A stretch of DNA of 64,000 nt, from assembly GCF_001275135.1 (NCBI RefSeq), contig NZ_LFQU01000004.1, positions 97,099-161,098 of the forward strand, written 5' to 3'. Below, piece by piece: positions 39,685 to 49,345 of this stretch (within the stretch, counting starts at the first letter, position 1; every line of letters begins with the position of its first letter). Both the position numbers and the translations under genes were made by a program. The notes beneath the pieces were generated by a model. That model was not told where the DNA came from. It saw nothing but the letters and a program-made list of their open reading frames with translations, and searched no databases. Origin of the DNA: Xylanibacter rarus. GTDB lineage: Bacteria; Bacteroidota; Bacteroidia; Bacteroidales; Bacteroidaceae.

Positions 39685-41430
39685 TCAAACAGACTCTTTA
39701 AGTTTGTCTCTATACATGGAAGGTGTTATTCCAACAATCTTGCGAAAAAGTTCAACAAATGTTGTGTACGACTTAAACCCTACACTCTCCGCTATGGCGT
39801 TCAACGTATATGAACCATAGCCTGCTGTGTCGGACATACGCAGACAAGCAAGATGGATGCGGTAATCGTTAACATAATTCTTGAAACTTTTATGGAACGT
39901 GTCGTGTATTACAAGCGAAACATACTTGTTGTTAGAGCCCACTAAAACGGCAAGGCGAGCAAGAGAAAAATCGGGACGGCAAAATTCCGTTGTGTTCTCC
40001 ATTATATCAATCACTGAATCGAGCAGCTTTCTGCGCATGTCATCATTGATGCCACCCGACTTGGCTTTATGTGCCATATCGTCAGACAGCTCTGAGGCAC
40101 CGGTATCCTTGACGACATCATCGGCATCATAGGCTGCCAGCCTACCCCGAAGCTGTTCGGCCTCGGCCTCCGACTCTTTAAGACGGCTTACCGCATCGCT
40201 CAGGCGCTGCCTCATTATCTCCTGATTATTGACAAAGTTGCGGTTGACGACAAACAGATTGTTGTAACTCTTGTCTATACGCTTTTTCTGTCTATATACA
40301 ACAAGCAAGAGCAGCCCTACGACAAGCGTTACCACAGACACGGCGGCTATGGTGTATCTTTGCGCCGAGATTGTGAGCACACGCTCCTTCTCGCGCTCGT
40401 TGAGCGAGGCTATGTATTTGTCATACTTGTCCATCTCATAAAGCGTCTGCTCGTTTTTGACTCTATCGAAATCATGTATATTGTAAACCGAGTCTCTGTC
40501 TTTCTGATAACGGGCACGGTATCTGCTTGCCGACTTGTAGTCGCCTTGGGCATCAAAATAGTCGGCATGGTCCAAAAGAACATCAAGATAGAAATAATGA
40601 ATGCCGTGCTTCACAGCAGTGTTTTCACACAGCTTGAGATATTTAAGCGTAGAGTCGCGCTCGCCAAGCTCCATATAGCTTTTATATAGCTTTTTATAAG
40701 CTGAACAAATAAATCTCGGCTCCATGCCGACATCAAAGCTATATGACAACAAACTCTTGAAATTACTGACGGCCTGGGCGAAATTCTTCTCTGCTATAAG
40801 TATCAAGCCATAATTAAAGCGCCCCATAAAATTGTCAGCCTTGCTGTTCTTGTCCTTCAACTTTTCAGACAAATTAAAACATTTACGGGCTTCGCGTGTC
40901 TTTCCTAACTTTACATTCAATATGGTAAGGTTCGTTAATATTTTATACTCATTTTGATGGTCACGGTATTTACTACAGCACTTGTATCCCGTCTCATAAT
41001 ACGTATAAGCCTTCTCCAACTCATTGAACGCACAGTAAACATTTGCTATATTATTATAAAACCGTCCTATTCCTTTCTGGTCTTCACAAGTCTTTATTAT
41101 CCGCAAGCCGCTGAAATAGGCCTTTAGGGCATCTGCAAATCCTCCTTTCATGTAATAAATGTTGCCTTTCTTCAGGAACGCCATGGCGCAATGATGTTTG
41201 TCTTCGTCGGACAGCTTGTCGTCCATACGGTTACATACAACCATGTAATACACCAGCGCCGTGTCCTGATGACCTGCCTCAAGATAGCGGTCGGCCTGCC
41301 TCATCACACTCTTTATCGACGACTTTGACGTCTTTTTGACCAAGGTCATATAGTCTTTGGCCAGCACGCGGGCACCGGCGCATGAGGGCAGGAGCATCAG
41401 CAGCACAAGCAGAATAGTGCGCAACGCCAT
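39685..41430 (-). CDS. Membrane TPR-AraC regulator A
   Basis: A 581-residue paralogue of regulator B with the same layout: signal peptide, periplasmic TPRs (about 45-330), one membrane segment (about 360-380), coiled coil and C-terminal AraC domain (about 485-581). The signal-peptide DNA and the membrane/coiled-coil DNA are almost identical to copy B, while the TPR part is clearly diverged and the AraC part differs mostly at silent sites. The start at 41430 mirrors the chosen start of copy B; an ATG at 41571 is an alternative after the same promoter. It likely controls the T9SS gene directly downstream, and may cross-regulate the other pair, because both T9SS promoters look alike. Confidence 0.85.
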   Translation of the reverse strand: MALRTILLVLLMLLPSCAGARVLAKDYMTLVKKTSKSSIKSVMRQADRYLEAGHQDTALVYYMVVCNRMDDKLSDEDKHHCAMAFLKKGNIYYMKGGFADALKAYFSGLRIIKTCEDQKGIGRFYNNIANVYCAFNELEKAYTYYETGYKCCSKYRDHQNEYKILTNLTILNVKLGKTREARKCFNLSEKLKDKNSKADNFMGRFNYGLILIAEKNFAQAVSNFKSLLSYSFDVGMEPRFICSAYKKLYKSYMELGERDSTLKYLKLCENTAVKHGIHYFYLDVLLDHADYFDAQGDYKSASRYRARYQKDRDSVYNIHDFDRVKNEQTLYEMDKYDKYIASLNEREKERVLTISAQRYTIAAVSVVTLVVGLLLLVVYRQKKRIDKSYNNLFVVNRNFVNNQEIMRQRLSDAVSRLKESEAEAEQLRGRLAAYDADDVVKDTGASELSDDMAHKAKSGGINDDMRRKLLDSVIDIMENTTEFCRPDFSLARLAVLVGSNNKYVSLVIHDTFHKSFKNYVNDYRIHLACLRMSDTAGYGSYTLNAIAESVGFKSYTTFVELFRKIVGITPSMYRDKLKESV

Positions 41431-41629
41431 GAAGCAAGAATTTAAAACTGTACGAAGGGCACCGGCCTTATCGTGTGCAGGTTCTGCCGTAGAGAGCTGC
41501 GAACCAAGGCACCGAGATATCTGTGATGCCGGATTATAGGATGAATTTATAATACTTATGATGATTTTCATTATCCGTAATGATTTCTACGTTTATATTC
41601 AAGGCCTGGAAAGAAAGCCAAAATATCAG

Positions 41630-41660
41630 CAAAGATAGTGAAAGGTGAGAGCAATACAAA
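41630..41660 (-). promoter_or_regulatory. Promoter of regulator A
   Basis: TTTG, a 19-nt spacer and TATCTTTG on the minus strand, identical in form to the copy at 35673-35703. Confidence 0.75.
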
Positions 41661-41817
41661 ATGAAAAAATACTTTTTTTATTTTTATTGCCGAACCGCAG
41701 CATATCTTATCAGAATATTGCGAAAGGTGAGCAAAAAGACAAATAAGAATGCTGTTTTCAGGTTTGGCATTTACATACGGAAGCACGCCTTATCAAAAGA
41801 TATGCCGGATAAGGCAC

Positions 41818-41850
41818 AAAAAAAGGGCGCGGCTCTTACGGACCGCGCCC
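41818..41850 (-). terminator. Terminator of hsp20
   Basis: On the minus strand GGGCGCGG ... CCGCGCCC followed by seven Ts, 55 nt past the hsp20 stop. Confidence 0.88.
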
Positions 41851-41904
41851 TTGGGCTATGATATATTCATCTTAAAGTTGCCGCAAGCGGCGCTAAACGG
41901 GATG

Positions 41905-42330
41905 TTATTTCACCTCAATCTGACGTGCCGCAGGACACTCGGGCTTAGACATCTTAGGCAGCGTTACGGTGAGCACGCCGTCGTTTACTCTGGCTGCGAT
42001 AGCCTCCTTCTCAACGTCGTCGGGCAGCAGCAGCGTCTGTTCAAACTTGCTGTAGGCAAACTCGCGGCGCAGATAGTGGCTCTTCTTGTCCTCCTCTTTC
42101 TTCTCGGTGTGGGCCTCCATGTGTATGTGCAGGTTGCCGTCCTTGTCGATGTTCACGTTGAAGTCGTCCTTGGTCATTCCCGGGGCAGCCACTTCCACGG
42201 TGTAGTCTTTCTCGGTTTCCTTGACGTTGATGGCCGGTGCCGTAGCCTTAGTTCTTGTCATGAAGTCTGTGTCAAAGAAGTCGTTGAAAACTTCGGGCAT
42301 CCAATTGTTTCTGCTAATTACTGGTAACAT
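41905..42330 (-). CDS. Hsp20/alpha-crystallin small heat-shock protein
   Basis: A 141-residue ATP-independent holdase chaperone. The alpha-crystallin domain covers about 32-125: APAINVKETEKDY, VEVAAPGM, YLRREFAYSKFEQ and the terminal GVLTVTLPK strand are hallmarks. The short N-terminal arm (NNWMPEVFNDFF) is typical of Bacteroidetes members. It carries an unusually strong Shine-Dalgarno sequence, AAGGAGG, 7 nt before the start. A duplicate of its 3' end lies at 35911-36018. Confidence 0.93.
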   Translation of the reverse strand: MLPVISRNNWMPEVFNDFFDTDFMTRTKATAPAINVKETEKDYTVEVAAPGMTKDDFNVNIDKDGNLHIHMEAHTEKKEEDKKSHYLRREFAYSKFEQTLLLPDDVEKEAIAARVNDGVLTVTLPKMSKPECPAARQIEVK

Positions 42331-42337
42331 AATAAAT

Positions 42338-42344
42338 CCTCCTT
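42338..42344 (-). promoter_or_regulatory. Strong Shine-Dalgarno sequence of hsp20
   Basis: AAGGAGG on the minus strand with a 7-nt spacer to the ATG. This stands out in a lineage whose genes mostly lack such sites; other genes here have A-rich leaders instead. Confidence 0.75.
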
Positions 42345-42480
42345 ATAATTTTTTTAATCCTTTCATTTTTCTGCCGCCCTGCCCGCCGGTATCCCGGCCG
42401 CGGCCTTGCGGCTGCCTGAGGCTCCTGAGCCAAAGGCTTTCGCTTACATAAGTGCAACATGCGTGCCACTTACAGATTTA

Positions 42481-42512
42481 GACAAATTGGCATTATTAAT
42501 TGACAATTTGTC
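42481..42512. promoter_or_regulatory. Inverted repeat upstream of hsp20
   Basis: Perfect 9-bp arms GACAAATTG and CAATTTGTC separated by 14 nt; the right half also forms TGACA-att-TGTCA. It lies about 150 nt upstream of hsp20. It may be an operator for stress control. It is not the CIRCE sequence. Confidence 0.45.
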
Positions 42513-42691
42513 AGAAATGATTAATTTATTTAAACATTCGAGCCGAAAACACTAGCATTTTGTCAGAATATGATAGCCTGCCCCACCCTTCGCAGCACCA
42601 AAACATGCACTATCGTTATGCCGTAGCCCTAAATTACGGCACAGGCTTGGCATCATGCAGGCAAAAGCCGCGCAAGCTCCCAATTTCTAAG

Positions 42692-42775
42692 AGGATGCCT
42701 TTTGCATCATAAAAGAATACCTTTTACACGCCAAAAGGCCACCTTTTGCAGGCTGAAACACGGCATTTTGCAGCC
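42692..42775 (-). repeat. R1 repeat, copy f
   Basis: On the minus strand four units (ctgc, cctgc, cgtgt, gatgc joints) in the 715-nt gap between hsp20 and frdB. The third unit is degenerate. The rest of this gap has only the inverted repeat and the frd terminator. Confidence 0.78.
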
Positions 42776-42971
42776 GAACGCCCATAAAACGGATAACCGC
42801 CTGATTATCAATATATTACACAACATGCAAATATTATAACGGAGACAACTGCATGACTTTTACTCAAAATGCCGGCATGGCAGGCTAAATGGTGTTAAGC
42901 GCAAGCATGGAGAACCAACGGGAATGAAACAGACAAAAGCCGCTCATGGCACAAACGAAAGGCAGGGGCAC

Positions 42972-43005
42972 AAAAAAAGGCAGGGCGCACAACGGCGCCC
43001 CGCCC
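42972..43005 (-). terminator. Terminator of the fumarate reductase operon
   Basis: GGGCGC ... GCGCCC stem within GGCGGGG/CCCTGCC flanks, followed by seven Ts on the minus strand, about 40 nt after frdB. Confidence 0.78.
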
Positions 43006-43045
43006 ATGGAGACTATGAAAAAATAAATTTATAGCGTTCTTTCCA

Positions 43046-43798
43046 TTAGTCGTTCAACTTAGCCTTGATGAACTCGCGGTTCAGACGGGCTATGTTGGCG
43101 ATGGTCTCGTTCTTCGGGCACTCAGCCTCGCAGGCGCGGGTGTTGGTGCAGTTACCGAATCCGAGCTCTTCCATCTTCATTATCATTGCCTTGGCACGCT
43201 TAGCAGCCTCGGGACGACCCTGGGGCAGAAGAGCCAGCTGGCTAACCTTAGAGCTTACGAAAAGCATGGCAGAACCGTTCTTGCAGGCAGCAACACAAGC
43301 GCCGCAGCCGATACAAGTAGCGCAGTCCATAGCCTCGTCGGCAGCCTCTTTAGGTATAAGAATGGCGTTAGCGTCCTGGGGCTGTCCGGTGCGTACGGTG
43401 ATATATCCGCCTGCCTGTATGATCTTGTCGAATGCTCCGCGGTCAACCATGCAGTCCTTGATAACAGGGAATGCAGCCGAACGCCACGGCTCAACGGTGA
43501 TAACGTCGCCGTCCTTGAACTTACGCATATACAGCTGGCATGTTGTAGCTCCGGTGTTAGGGCCGTGAGGATGTCCGTTGATGTAGAGCGAGCACATGCC
43601 GCAGATGCCCTCGCGGCAGTCGTGGTCGAACACGAACGGCTCCTTGCCTTCCTCAATGAGCTGCTCGTTCAGAATGTCGAGCATCTCGAGGAAAGATGTA
43701 TCATCGGGGATGTCCTTCATCTCGCGTGTGTCAAAATGGCCCTCGGCTTTCGGTCCGTTCTGACGCCAGAATTTCAGTGTGAATGAAATGTTTGCCAT
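43046..43798 (-). CDS. frdB: Fumarate reductase/succinate dehydrogenase iron-sulfur subunit
   Basis: A 250-residue electron-transfer subunit with three Fe-S clusters. The 2Fe-2S motif is CREGICGMC with a distal Cys (about 62-85). The 4Fe-4S motif is [11 protein letters not shown] (about 150). The third set, [12 protein letters not shown] (about 215), completes the 3Fe-4S site. In Bacteroidales this complex reduces fumarate to succinate as the end of anaerobic respiration from menaquinol. It is the last gene of frdC-frdA-frdB, 4 nt after frdA. Confidence 0.94.
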   Translation of the reverse strand: MANISFTLKFWRQNGPKAEGHFDTREMKDIPDDTSFLEMLDILNEQLIEEGKEPFVFDHDCREGICGMCSLYINGHPHGPNTGATTCQLYMRKFKDGDVITVEPWRSAAFPVIKDCMVDRGAFDKIIQAGGYITVRTGQPQDANAILIPKEAADEAMDCATCIGCGACVAACKNGSAMLFVSSKVSQLALLPQGRPEAAKRAKAMIMKMEELGFGNCTNTRACEAECPKNETIANIARLNREFIKAKLND

Positions 43799-43802
43799 AT
43801 TT

Positions 43803-45785
43803 TTAGTTCTTATAATTTCTGGTTTGTACTTTTATTGCTTCATAGTGCAGAGGCTCCTTGATAAGCTCGGGCGCCTTCTCGTCGCTGCCCTGGTACTCCC
43901 AGCAGCCTACATAGAAGAAGTTTTCGTCGTCGCGCTTAGCCTCGCCTTCCTCTGTCTGGTACTCCTCACGGAAGTGACCGCCGCATGACTCGTTACGAGA
44001 GAGAGCGTCGTAAGCCACGAGCTCGCCCATTGTGATGAAGTCGCGCAGGTGTATAGCCTTGTCAAGCTCGGTGTTAAGACCCTCTTTTGAGCCCGGGATA
44101 AACAGGTTGGTCTCAAACTCCTTGCGTATTTTCTTGATCTTCTCGAGACCTGTCTTCAGGCCCTCGGCTGTGCGGCCCATGCCCACATACTCCCACATTA
44201 CGTGGCCAAGTTCCTTGTGGATAGAGTCGACAGAGCGCTTGCCCTTGATGTTCATCAGGCGGTCGATTTCAGCCTGAACGGCCTTTTCAGCCTCCTCAAA
44301 CTCGGGCAGGTCGGTAGAGATGCGAGGCCAGATAGACTGGTCGGCCAGATAGTTCTGTATGGTGTAAGGCAGAACGAAGTAGCCGTCGGCCAGACCCTGC
44401 ATAAGAGCTGACGCACCCAGACGGTTGGCACCGTGGTCAGAGAAGTTGCACTCGCCGATGGCGAACAGACCTGTGATGCTTGTCATGAGCTCATAGTCAA
44501 CCCAGATACCGCCCATTGTATAGTGGATGGCAGGATAGATCATCATCGGGTTGTAATACTTCACGCCGTTAATCTCGTTAGCAAGCTCGCCCGGATTGAC
44601 GTCTGTGATTTCCTCATACATGTCGAAGAGGTTGCCGTAGCGCTGGCGTACAACGTCGATGCCGAGGCGCTCGATGCTCTCAGAGAAGTCGAGGAACACG
44701 GCCAGACCTGTGTTGTTAACGCCGAAGCCCTTGTCGCAGCGCTCCTTGGCAGCACGCGAAGCAACGTCGCGGGGAACGAGGTTACCGAATGCCGGATAGC
44801 GGCGCTCCAGATAGTAGTCGCGGTCTTCCTCAGGAATGTCGCTTCCCTTCTTTGTTCCGGCCTGCAGAGCCTTGGCGTCCTCAAGCTTCTTGGGCACCCA
44901 GATACGTCCGTCGTTACGCAGAGACTCAGACATAAGCGTAAGCTTCGACTGGTTGTCTCCGTGTACAGGGATACATGTCGGGTGGATCTGAACGTAAGAA
45001 GGATTGGCGAAGTAAGCGCCCTTGCGGTAGCAAGACATGGCAGCTGTACAGTTACAGCCCATGGCGTTGGTTGAAAGGAAGTATGTGTTACCGTATCCGC
45101 CGGTAGCTATAACCACTGCGTTGGCAGAGAAGCGCTCCAGCTTTCCGGTTACGAGATTCTTGGCAATGATACCACGTGCACGGCCGTCAACGAGCACAAC
45201 GTCTTCCATTTCGTAGCGTGTGTAGAGCTTAACGCGGCCTGCGTGTATCTGGCAGCTGAGTGCAGAGTAGGCACCGAGCAGCAGCTGCTGGCCTGTCTGA
45301 CCCTTAGCGTAGAATGTACGTGACACCTGAGCACCGCCGAACGAACGGTTGGCAAGCATGCCGCCGTATTCGCGTGCGAAAGGAACACCCTGTGCAACAC
45401 ACTGGTCGATGATGTTGTTAGACACCTCAGCCAGACGGTAAACGTTAGCCTCGCGTGCACGGTAGTCACCACCCTTCACTGTGTCGTAGAACAGACGGTA
45501 AACAGAGTCGCCGTCGTTCTGATAGTTCTTGGCAGCGTTGATACCGCCCTGAGCAGCGATAGAGTGAGCGCGGCGCGGAGAGTCCTGTATGCAGAAGTTC
45601 AACACGTTGAAGCCCATCTCGCCCAGGCTGGCTGCTGCACTGGCACCTGCCAGACCCGTACCTACGACGATAACGTCGAGCTTCAGCTTGTTCTTAGGGT
45701 TAACCAGGCGCTGATGTGCCTTATAGTTGGTCCATTTTTCAGCTATCGGACCTTCAGGTATTCTGGAATCTATTTGTTTTGCCAT
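43803..45785 (-). CDS. frdA: Fumarate reductase/succinate dehydrogenase flavoprotein subunit
   Basis: A 660-residue catalytic subunit. The N-terminal FAD fold ([15 protein letters not shown]), the covalent-FAD histidine region ([11 protein letters not shown]), the substrate motif (HPTCIP) and the later [14 protein letters not shown] stretch are all present. It interconverts fumarate and succinate at the cytoplasmic face of the membrane. The length and extended C-terminal region fit the Bacteroides/Wolinella-type enzyme. It is 52 nt downstream of frdC and nearly abuts frdB. Confidence 0.95.
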   Translation of the reverse strand: MAKQIDSRIPEGPIAEKWTNYKAHQRLVNPKNKLKLDVIVVGTGLAGASAAASLGEMGFNVLNFCIQDSPRRAHSIAAQGGINAAKNYQNDGDSVYRLFYDTVKGGDYRAREANVYRLAEVSNNIIDQCVAQGVPFAREYGGMLANRSFGGAQVSRTFYAKGQTGQQLLLGAYSALSCQIHAGRVKLYTRYEMEDVVLVDGRARGIIAKNLVTGKLERFSANAVVIATGGYGNTYFLSTNAMGCNCTAAMSCYRKGAYFANPSYVQIHPTCIPVHGDNQSKLTLMSESLRNDGRIWVPKKLEDAKALQAGTKKGSDIPEEDRDYYLERRYPAFGNLVPRDVASRAAKERCDKGFGVNNTGLAVFLDFSESIERLGIDVVRQRYGNLFDMYEEITDVNPGELANEINGVKYYNPMMIYPAIHYTMGGIWVDYELMTSITGLFAIGECNFSDHGANRLGASALMQGLADGYFVLPYTIQNYLADQSIWPRISTDLPEFEEAEKAVQAEIDRLMNIKGKRSVDSIHKELGHVMWEYVGMGRTAEGLKTGLEKIKKIRKEFETNLFIPGSKEGLNTELDKAIHLRDFITMGELVAYDALSRNESCGGHFREEYQTEEGEAKRDDENFFYVGCWEYQGSDEKAPELIKEPLHYEAIKVQTRNYKN

Positions 45786-45837
45786 AATATTCTTTCTAAA
45801 TAATTATGAATTTTGAGTTACGCATTTTGAACTACAA

Positions 45838-46515
45838 TTACAACAGGCTCGGTGCGCATCCGAAAGCGAAAGCAAGCACTACAACGAGGAAGCCCAGCAT
45901 GAGGAGAGTTGTGTAAACCAGGCCGATGACCTTCCAGCGCTGGAACCAGACCTTGCCGCTCCATCCGAAAGTCTGCATTGCGCTCCAGAATCCGTGTGAG
46001 AGGTGGAACCAGATAGCAGCAAGCCAGATGATGTAAAGCACAACGTAAACCGGGCAAGAGAATGTGTCTACGATGTAGGCAAATCCGTCAGCCGGATGAT
46101 GAGGAACGCTGATGCCTGTCAGTTCGGCAAACATCATGTTGTACCAGAAGTTGAACAAGTGAAGCAGAAGACCGAGCAGAACGATGATGCCGAGCACCAG
46201 CATGTTCTGAGAAGCCCACTCCACCTTAGAGGGACGTGTTGTCACAGCGTAGCGCTCGTTTCCGCGTGCACGGCGGTTCTGCATTGTCAGCAGGAACGCA
46301 TATACGATGTGAATCACCGCAAGAGCCGCAAGAGCCAGAGTTGCAACAAGTGCATACCAGTTGGCTCCGAGGAACTCACAAACCATGTTGTAAGCATCTC
46401 CTGAGAAAAGAGCTACTACGTTCATTGACATGTGGAACGTCAAGAACAGGATAAGCGCAATACCTGTTACGGACATCACGACTTTCCTTCCAATAGATGA
46501 ATTACATAACCACAT
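45838..46515 (-). CDS. frdC: Fumarate reductase/succinate dehydrogenase cytochrome b subunit
   Basis: A 225-residue membrane anchor with five membrane segments and conserved histidines within or near them (TFHMSMN, VIHIVYA, HLFNFWYN, WFHLSHGF) for two b-type hemes. It passes electrons from menaquinol to the iron-sulfur subunit. It is the first gene of the operon and has a full consensus promoter about 130 nt upstream. Confidence 0.93.
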   Translation of the reverse strand: MWLCNSSIGRKVVMSVTGIALILFLTFHMSMNVVALFSGDAYNMVCEFLGANWYALVATLALAALAVIHIVYAFLLTMQNRRARGNERYAVTTRPSKVEWASQNMLVLGIIVLLGLLLHLFNFWYNMMFAELTGISVPHHPADGFAYIVDTFSCPVYVVLYIIWLAAIWFHLSHGFWSAMQTFGWSGKVWFQRWKVIGLVYTTLLMLGFLVVVLAFAFGCAPSLL

Positions 46516-46647
46516 AAATGATTGAAATTTAAGTATTTAACTGTATTAATTAATAATGTTTCTCTACATTTAAGTGTACTGCATAACCCAAGGTCAGCCC
46601 CGCCGCAATACCTTCTTTTAGGTATTTTAGCGTTTATTATGAGGATG

Positions 46648-46678
46648 CAAATATACTCTATTTTAGCGATAAATCAAA
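46648..46678 (-). promoter_or_regulatory. Promoter of frdCAB
   Basis: On the minus strand TTTG, a 19-nt spacer and TATATTTG, a full Bacteroidetes consensus match. The leader is about 125 nt. Confidence 0.78.
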
Positions 46679-46708
46679 CTATTTCATCAAAAATTCAATT
46701 TAATTTCT

Positions 46709-46716
46709 TACTTTTG
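46709..46716 (+). promoter_or_regulatory. Candidate -7 element for mnmG
   Basis: TACTTTTG 38 nt before the mnmG start; the -33 region is poor (TTTC, 23 nt away). Confidence 0.4.
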
Positions 46717-46754
46717 CGCCAAATTGATATTGCTCTAAAAATTATAAGGATAAT

Positions 46755-48626
46755 ATGCTTCTTAAATATGACGTCATCGTGATAGGCGGCGGACACGCCG
46801 GCTGCGAGGCTGCCACGGCCTCGGCCAACATGGGCGCAAGCACCTGCCTTGTGACGATGGACATGAACAAAATTGCGCAGATGAGCTGCAACCCGGCCAT
46901 CGGCGGAATAGCAAAGGGACAGATTGTCAGGGAAATCGACGCGCTGGGCGGACAGACGGCAATAGTGACCGACGCCACAGCCATACAGTTCAGGATGCTC
47001 AACCGCTCAAAAGGCCCGGCCGTGTGGAGCCCGAGGGCACAATGCGACAGAGGCAAGTTTATATGGAAATGGCGCGAGGTGCTCGACACGACGCCCAACC
47101 TCGACATCTGGCAGGACGAGGCCTGCGAGCTCATAGTAGAGAACGGCGAGGCCGCGGGAGTGAAGACCGTGTGGGGCGTTGAGCTGAGAGCCAAGAGCGT
47201 GGTGATAACGGCGGGAACCTTCCTGAACGGACTGCTGCACATTGGACGCAAGCAGCTGCCAGGCGGACGCATAGCCGAGCCGGCCGTGAAAGACCTGACC
47301 GAAAGCATAACACGCCACGGAATAAGAAGCGCAAGGATGAAGACCGGCACGCCGGTGCGCATAGACATGAGGTCGGTGCACTTTGAGGACATGGAGATAC
47401 AGGAGGGCGAAAACGACTTCCACCAGTTCAGCTTCATGGCTCCCCACCGACAGCTCAGGCAGCTGCCGTGCTGGACATGCTATACAAACAAGGAGGTGCA
47501 CGACACGCTGAGAAGCGGACTGGCCGACTCGCCGCTCTACAACGGACAGATACAGAGCATAGGGCCGCGCTACTGCCCCTCGATAGAAACAAAGCTGGTA
47601 ACCTTCCCCGACAAGGAGCAGCACCCGCTCTTCCTCGAGCCTGAAGGCGAAACCACCAACGAGATGTATCTCAACGGATTCTCGTCGAGCATGCCGATGG
47701 AGGTGCAGATTGCAGCACTGAGAAAAATTCCGGCGCTGCGCGACGCCAAGGTCTACCGTCCGGGCTACGCCATCGAGTACGACTTCTTCGACCCTACCCA
47801 GCTCGACCACTCGCTCGAGTCCAAGATAATAAAAGGTCTGTTCCTTGCCGGACAGGTGAACGGAACCACAGGATATGAGGAGGCAGGCGGCCAGGGAACC
47901 ATTGCCGGAATAAACGCGGCAATAAGATGCGGCGGCGGCGAGCCGTTCATCCTTCACCGCGACGAGGCTTACATCGGCGTGCTCATTGACGACCTCGTGA
48001 CGAAAGGCGTCGACGAACCTTACCGGATGTTCACAAGCCGCGCCGAATACAGAATACTGCTCCGACAGGACGACGCCGACGCCCGACTGACCGAGAAGGC
48101 CTACAACCTCGGTCTGGCAAAGCGCGACAGATACGACTGGTGGATGCAGAAGAAGGAAGCGACGGAAAGCATCATAAACTTCTGCGCCACTACTCACGTC
48201 AAGCCGAAGGACATCAACGCGGCGCTCGAGTCGCTCGGCACCACCCCGCTGCGCGAAGGATGCAAGCTGATCGACCTCGTGGCCCGTCCGCAGATCAACC
48301 TGCAGAATCTTTCCGAACTTGTGCCCGAACTGAAGCAGCTCATCGCCTCGCTGCCCAACCGCAACGATGAAACGGCAGAGGCTGCAGAGATAAAAATGAA
48401 ATACAAGGGTTACATCGAACGCGAGCGGATTGTGGCCGACAAAATGCACCGCCTGGAGAACATCAAAATAAAGGGCCATTTCAACTATCTCGAGATGGAA
48501 CAGCTGTCGACCGAGGCCCGTCAAAAGCTTGCAAAAATCAACCCCGACACACTGGCTCAGGCAAGCCGAATTCCGGGTGTCTCGCCGAGCGACATCAACA
48601 TCATGCTGGTGCTGATGAAAAGGTAA
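46755..48626 (+). CDS. mnmG: tRNA modification GTPase partner MnmG (GidA)
   Basis: A 623-residue FAD protein that with MnmE installs the carboxymethylaminomethyl group on wobble uridine of certain tRNAs. The N-terminal FAD motif GGGHAGCEAA, the conserved CNPAIGGIAKG with its catalytic cysteine, the MLNRSKGPAVWSPRAQ stretch and the C-terminal helical domain (YLEMEQLSTEARQKL, IPGVSPSDI) are all present. A standard-length gene. It is followed 11 nt later by a parS-like palindrome, in keeping with the tendency of mnmG to lie near the chromosome origin. Confidence 0.97.
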   Translation: MLLKYDVIVIGGGHAGCEAATASANMGASTCLVTMDMNKIAQMSCNPAIGGIAKGQIVREIDALGGQTAIVTDATAIQFRMLNRSKGPAVWSPRAQCDRGKFIWKWREVLDTTPNLDIWQDEACELIVENGEAAGVKTVWGVELRAKSVVITAGTFLNGLLHIGRKQLPGGRIAEPAVKDLTESITRHGIRSARMKTGTPVRIDMRSVHFEDMEIQEGENDFHQFSFMAPHRQLRQLPCWTCYTNKEVHDTLRSGLADSPLYNGQIQSIGPRYCPSIETKLVTFPDKEQHPLFLEPEGETTNEMYLNGFSSSMPMEVQIAALRKIPALRDAKVYRPGYAIEYDFFDPTQLDHSLESKIIKGLFLAGQVNGTTGYEEAGGQGTIAGINAAIRCGGGEPFILHRDEAYIGVLIDDLVTKGVDEPYRMFTSRAEYRILLRQDDADARLTEKAYNLGLAKRDRYDWWMQKKEATESIINFCATTHVKPKDINAALESLGTTPLREGCKLIDLVARPQINLQNLSELVPELKQLIASLPNRNDETAEAAEIKMKYKGYIERERIVADKMHRLENIKIKGHFNYLEMEQLSTEARQKLAKINPDTLAQASRIPGVSPSDINIMLVLMKR

Positions 48627-48636
48627 AACAGCCATA

Positions 48637-48652
48637 TGTTTCACGTGAAACA
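48637..48652. other. parS-like ParB-binding site 1
   Basis: A perfect 16-bp palindrome TGTTTCACGTGAAACA, matching the conserved bacterial parS centromere sequence. It is intergenic, just past mnmG. Confidence 0.85.
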
Positions 48653-48880
48653 AAATGAGCATTTTTTGTTAAGCGAAAACGTTGGAACCGACTGAAAGAT
48701 AGTAAGATACAAAATCGGGACACAAATTTACTTTAAGGCAAAATTTGATGTTCCTCACGATAAAAAGGAGCAATATTTCAGAACGTCTGACTCCTCTTAT
48801 TATGCCCTCCGGGTGCCCCTGCCGAGGCACGGCTCTGCCCTGCCCCGACGGCTGCCGTGAGGCGATGCCCGAGGCGCCGA

Positions 48881-49002
48881 AAAGCCACTTTCTAAAAGGT
48901 GGCCTTTCAGCGTGCAAAAGGTATCCTTTCGGGCTGCAAAAGACCACCTTTTGCGAGCCAAAAGACGGCCTTTTGGAAAGCCCCGAAAACAGTCCTTTGC
49001 AA
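48881..49002. repeat. R1 repeat, copy g (extended)
   Basis: At least five AAAGG/CCTTT palindromic units of about 21 nt, more than the usual four. It lies in the 719-nt gap between mnmG and apt, where parS site 1 is the only other element. A 197-residue minus-strand frame across it is not convincing as a gene. Confidence 0.75.
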
Positions 49003-49345
49003 CGGCAGCAGTCTGCCGTCGAAGAATGCGGCCACGATTCCGGCAGAAATATCTGACGGCAAAAAAAGCCAAAACGGCATAAGCCGCGGCAGTATCTGTC
49101 CGCAGCAGCAAAATGCAACACAACGGGCGAAAAAGACGGAAGTACGGACGAAAAAAACCACGGCGAGAACATGCGCCGGAAAGGCCGCAAAACGCCGCAG
49201 GCGGAAAAATCATGCGGCAGCGCAGCCGGAAAACAAGGCCGCCGCAACGCCATGCCGCACACATATAATATATATAGCGCACAACGCGCCGAAAACAGCG
49301 AACAAGAGATAATATTAGTATAAAGTACGTAACTAAAAAGAAAAG

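Noticed and set aside
48669-49262. A 197-codon minus-strand frame between mnmG and apt
   Set aside because: It runs through the R1 repeat and parS-adjacent DNA, with a Cys/Arg/Ser/Phe-rich product and no homology-like motif.
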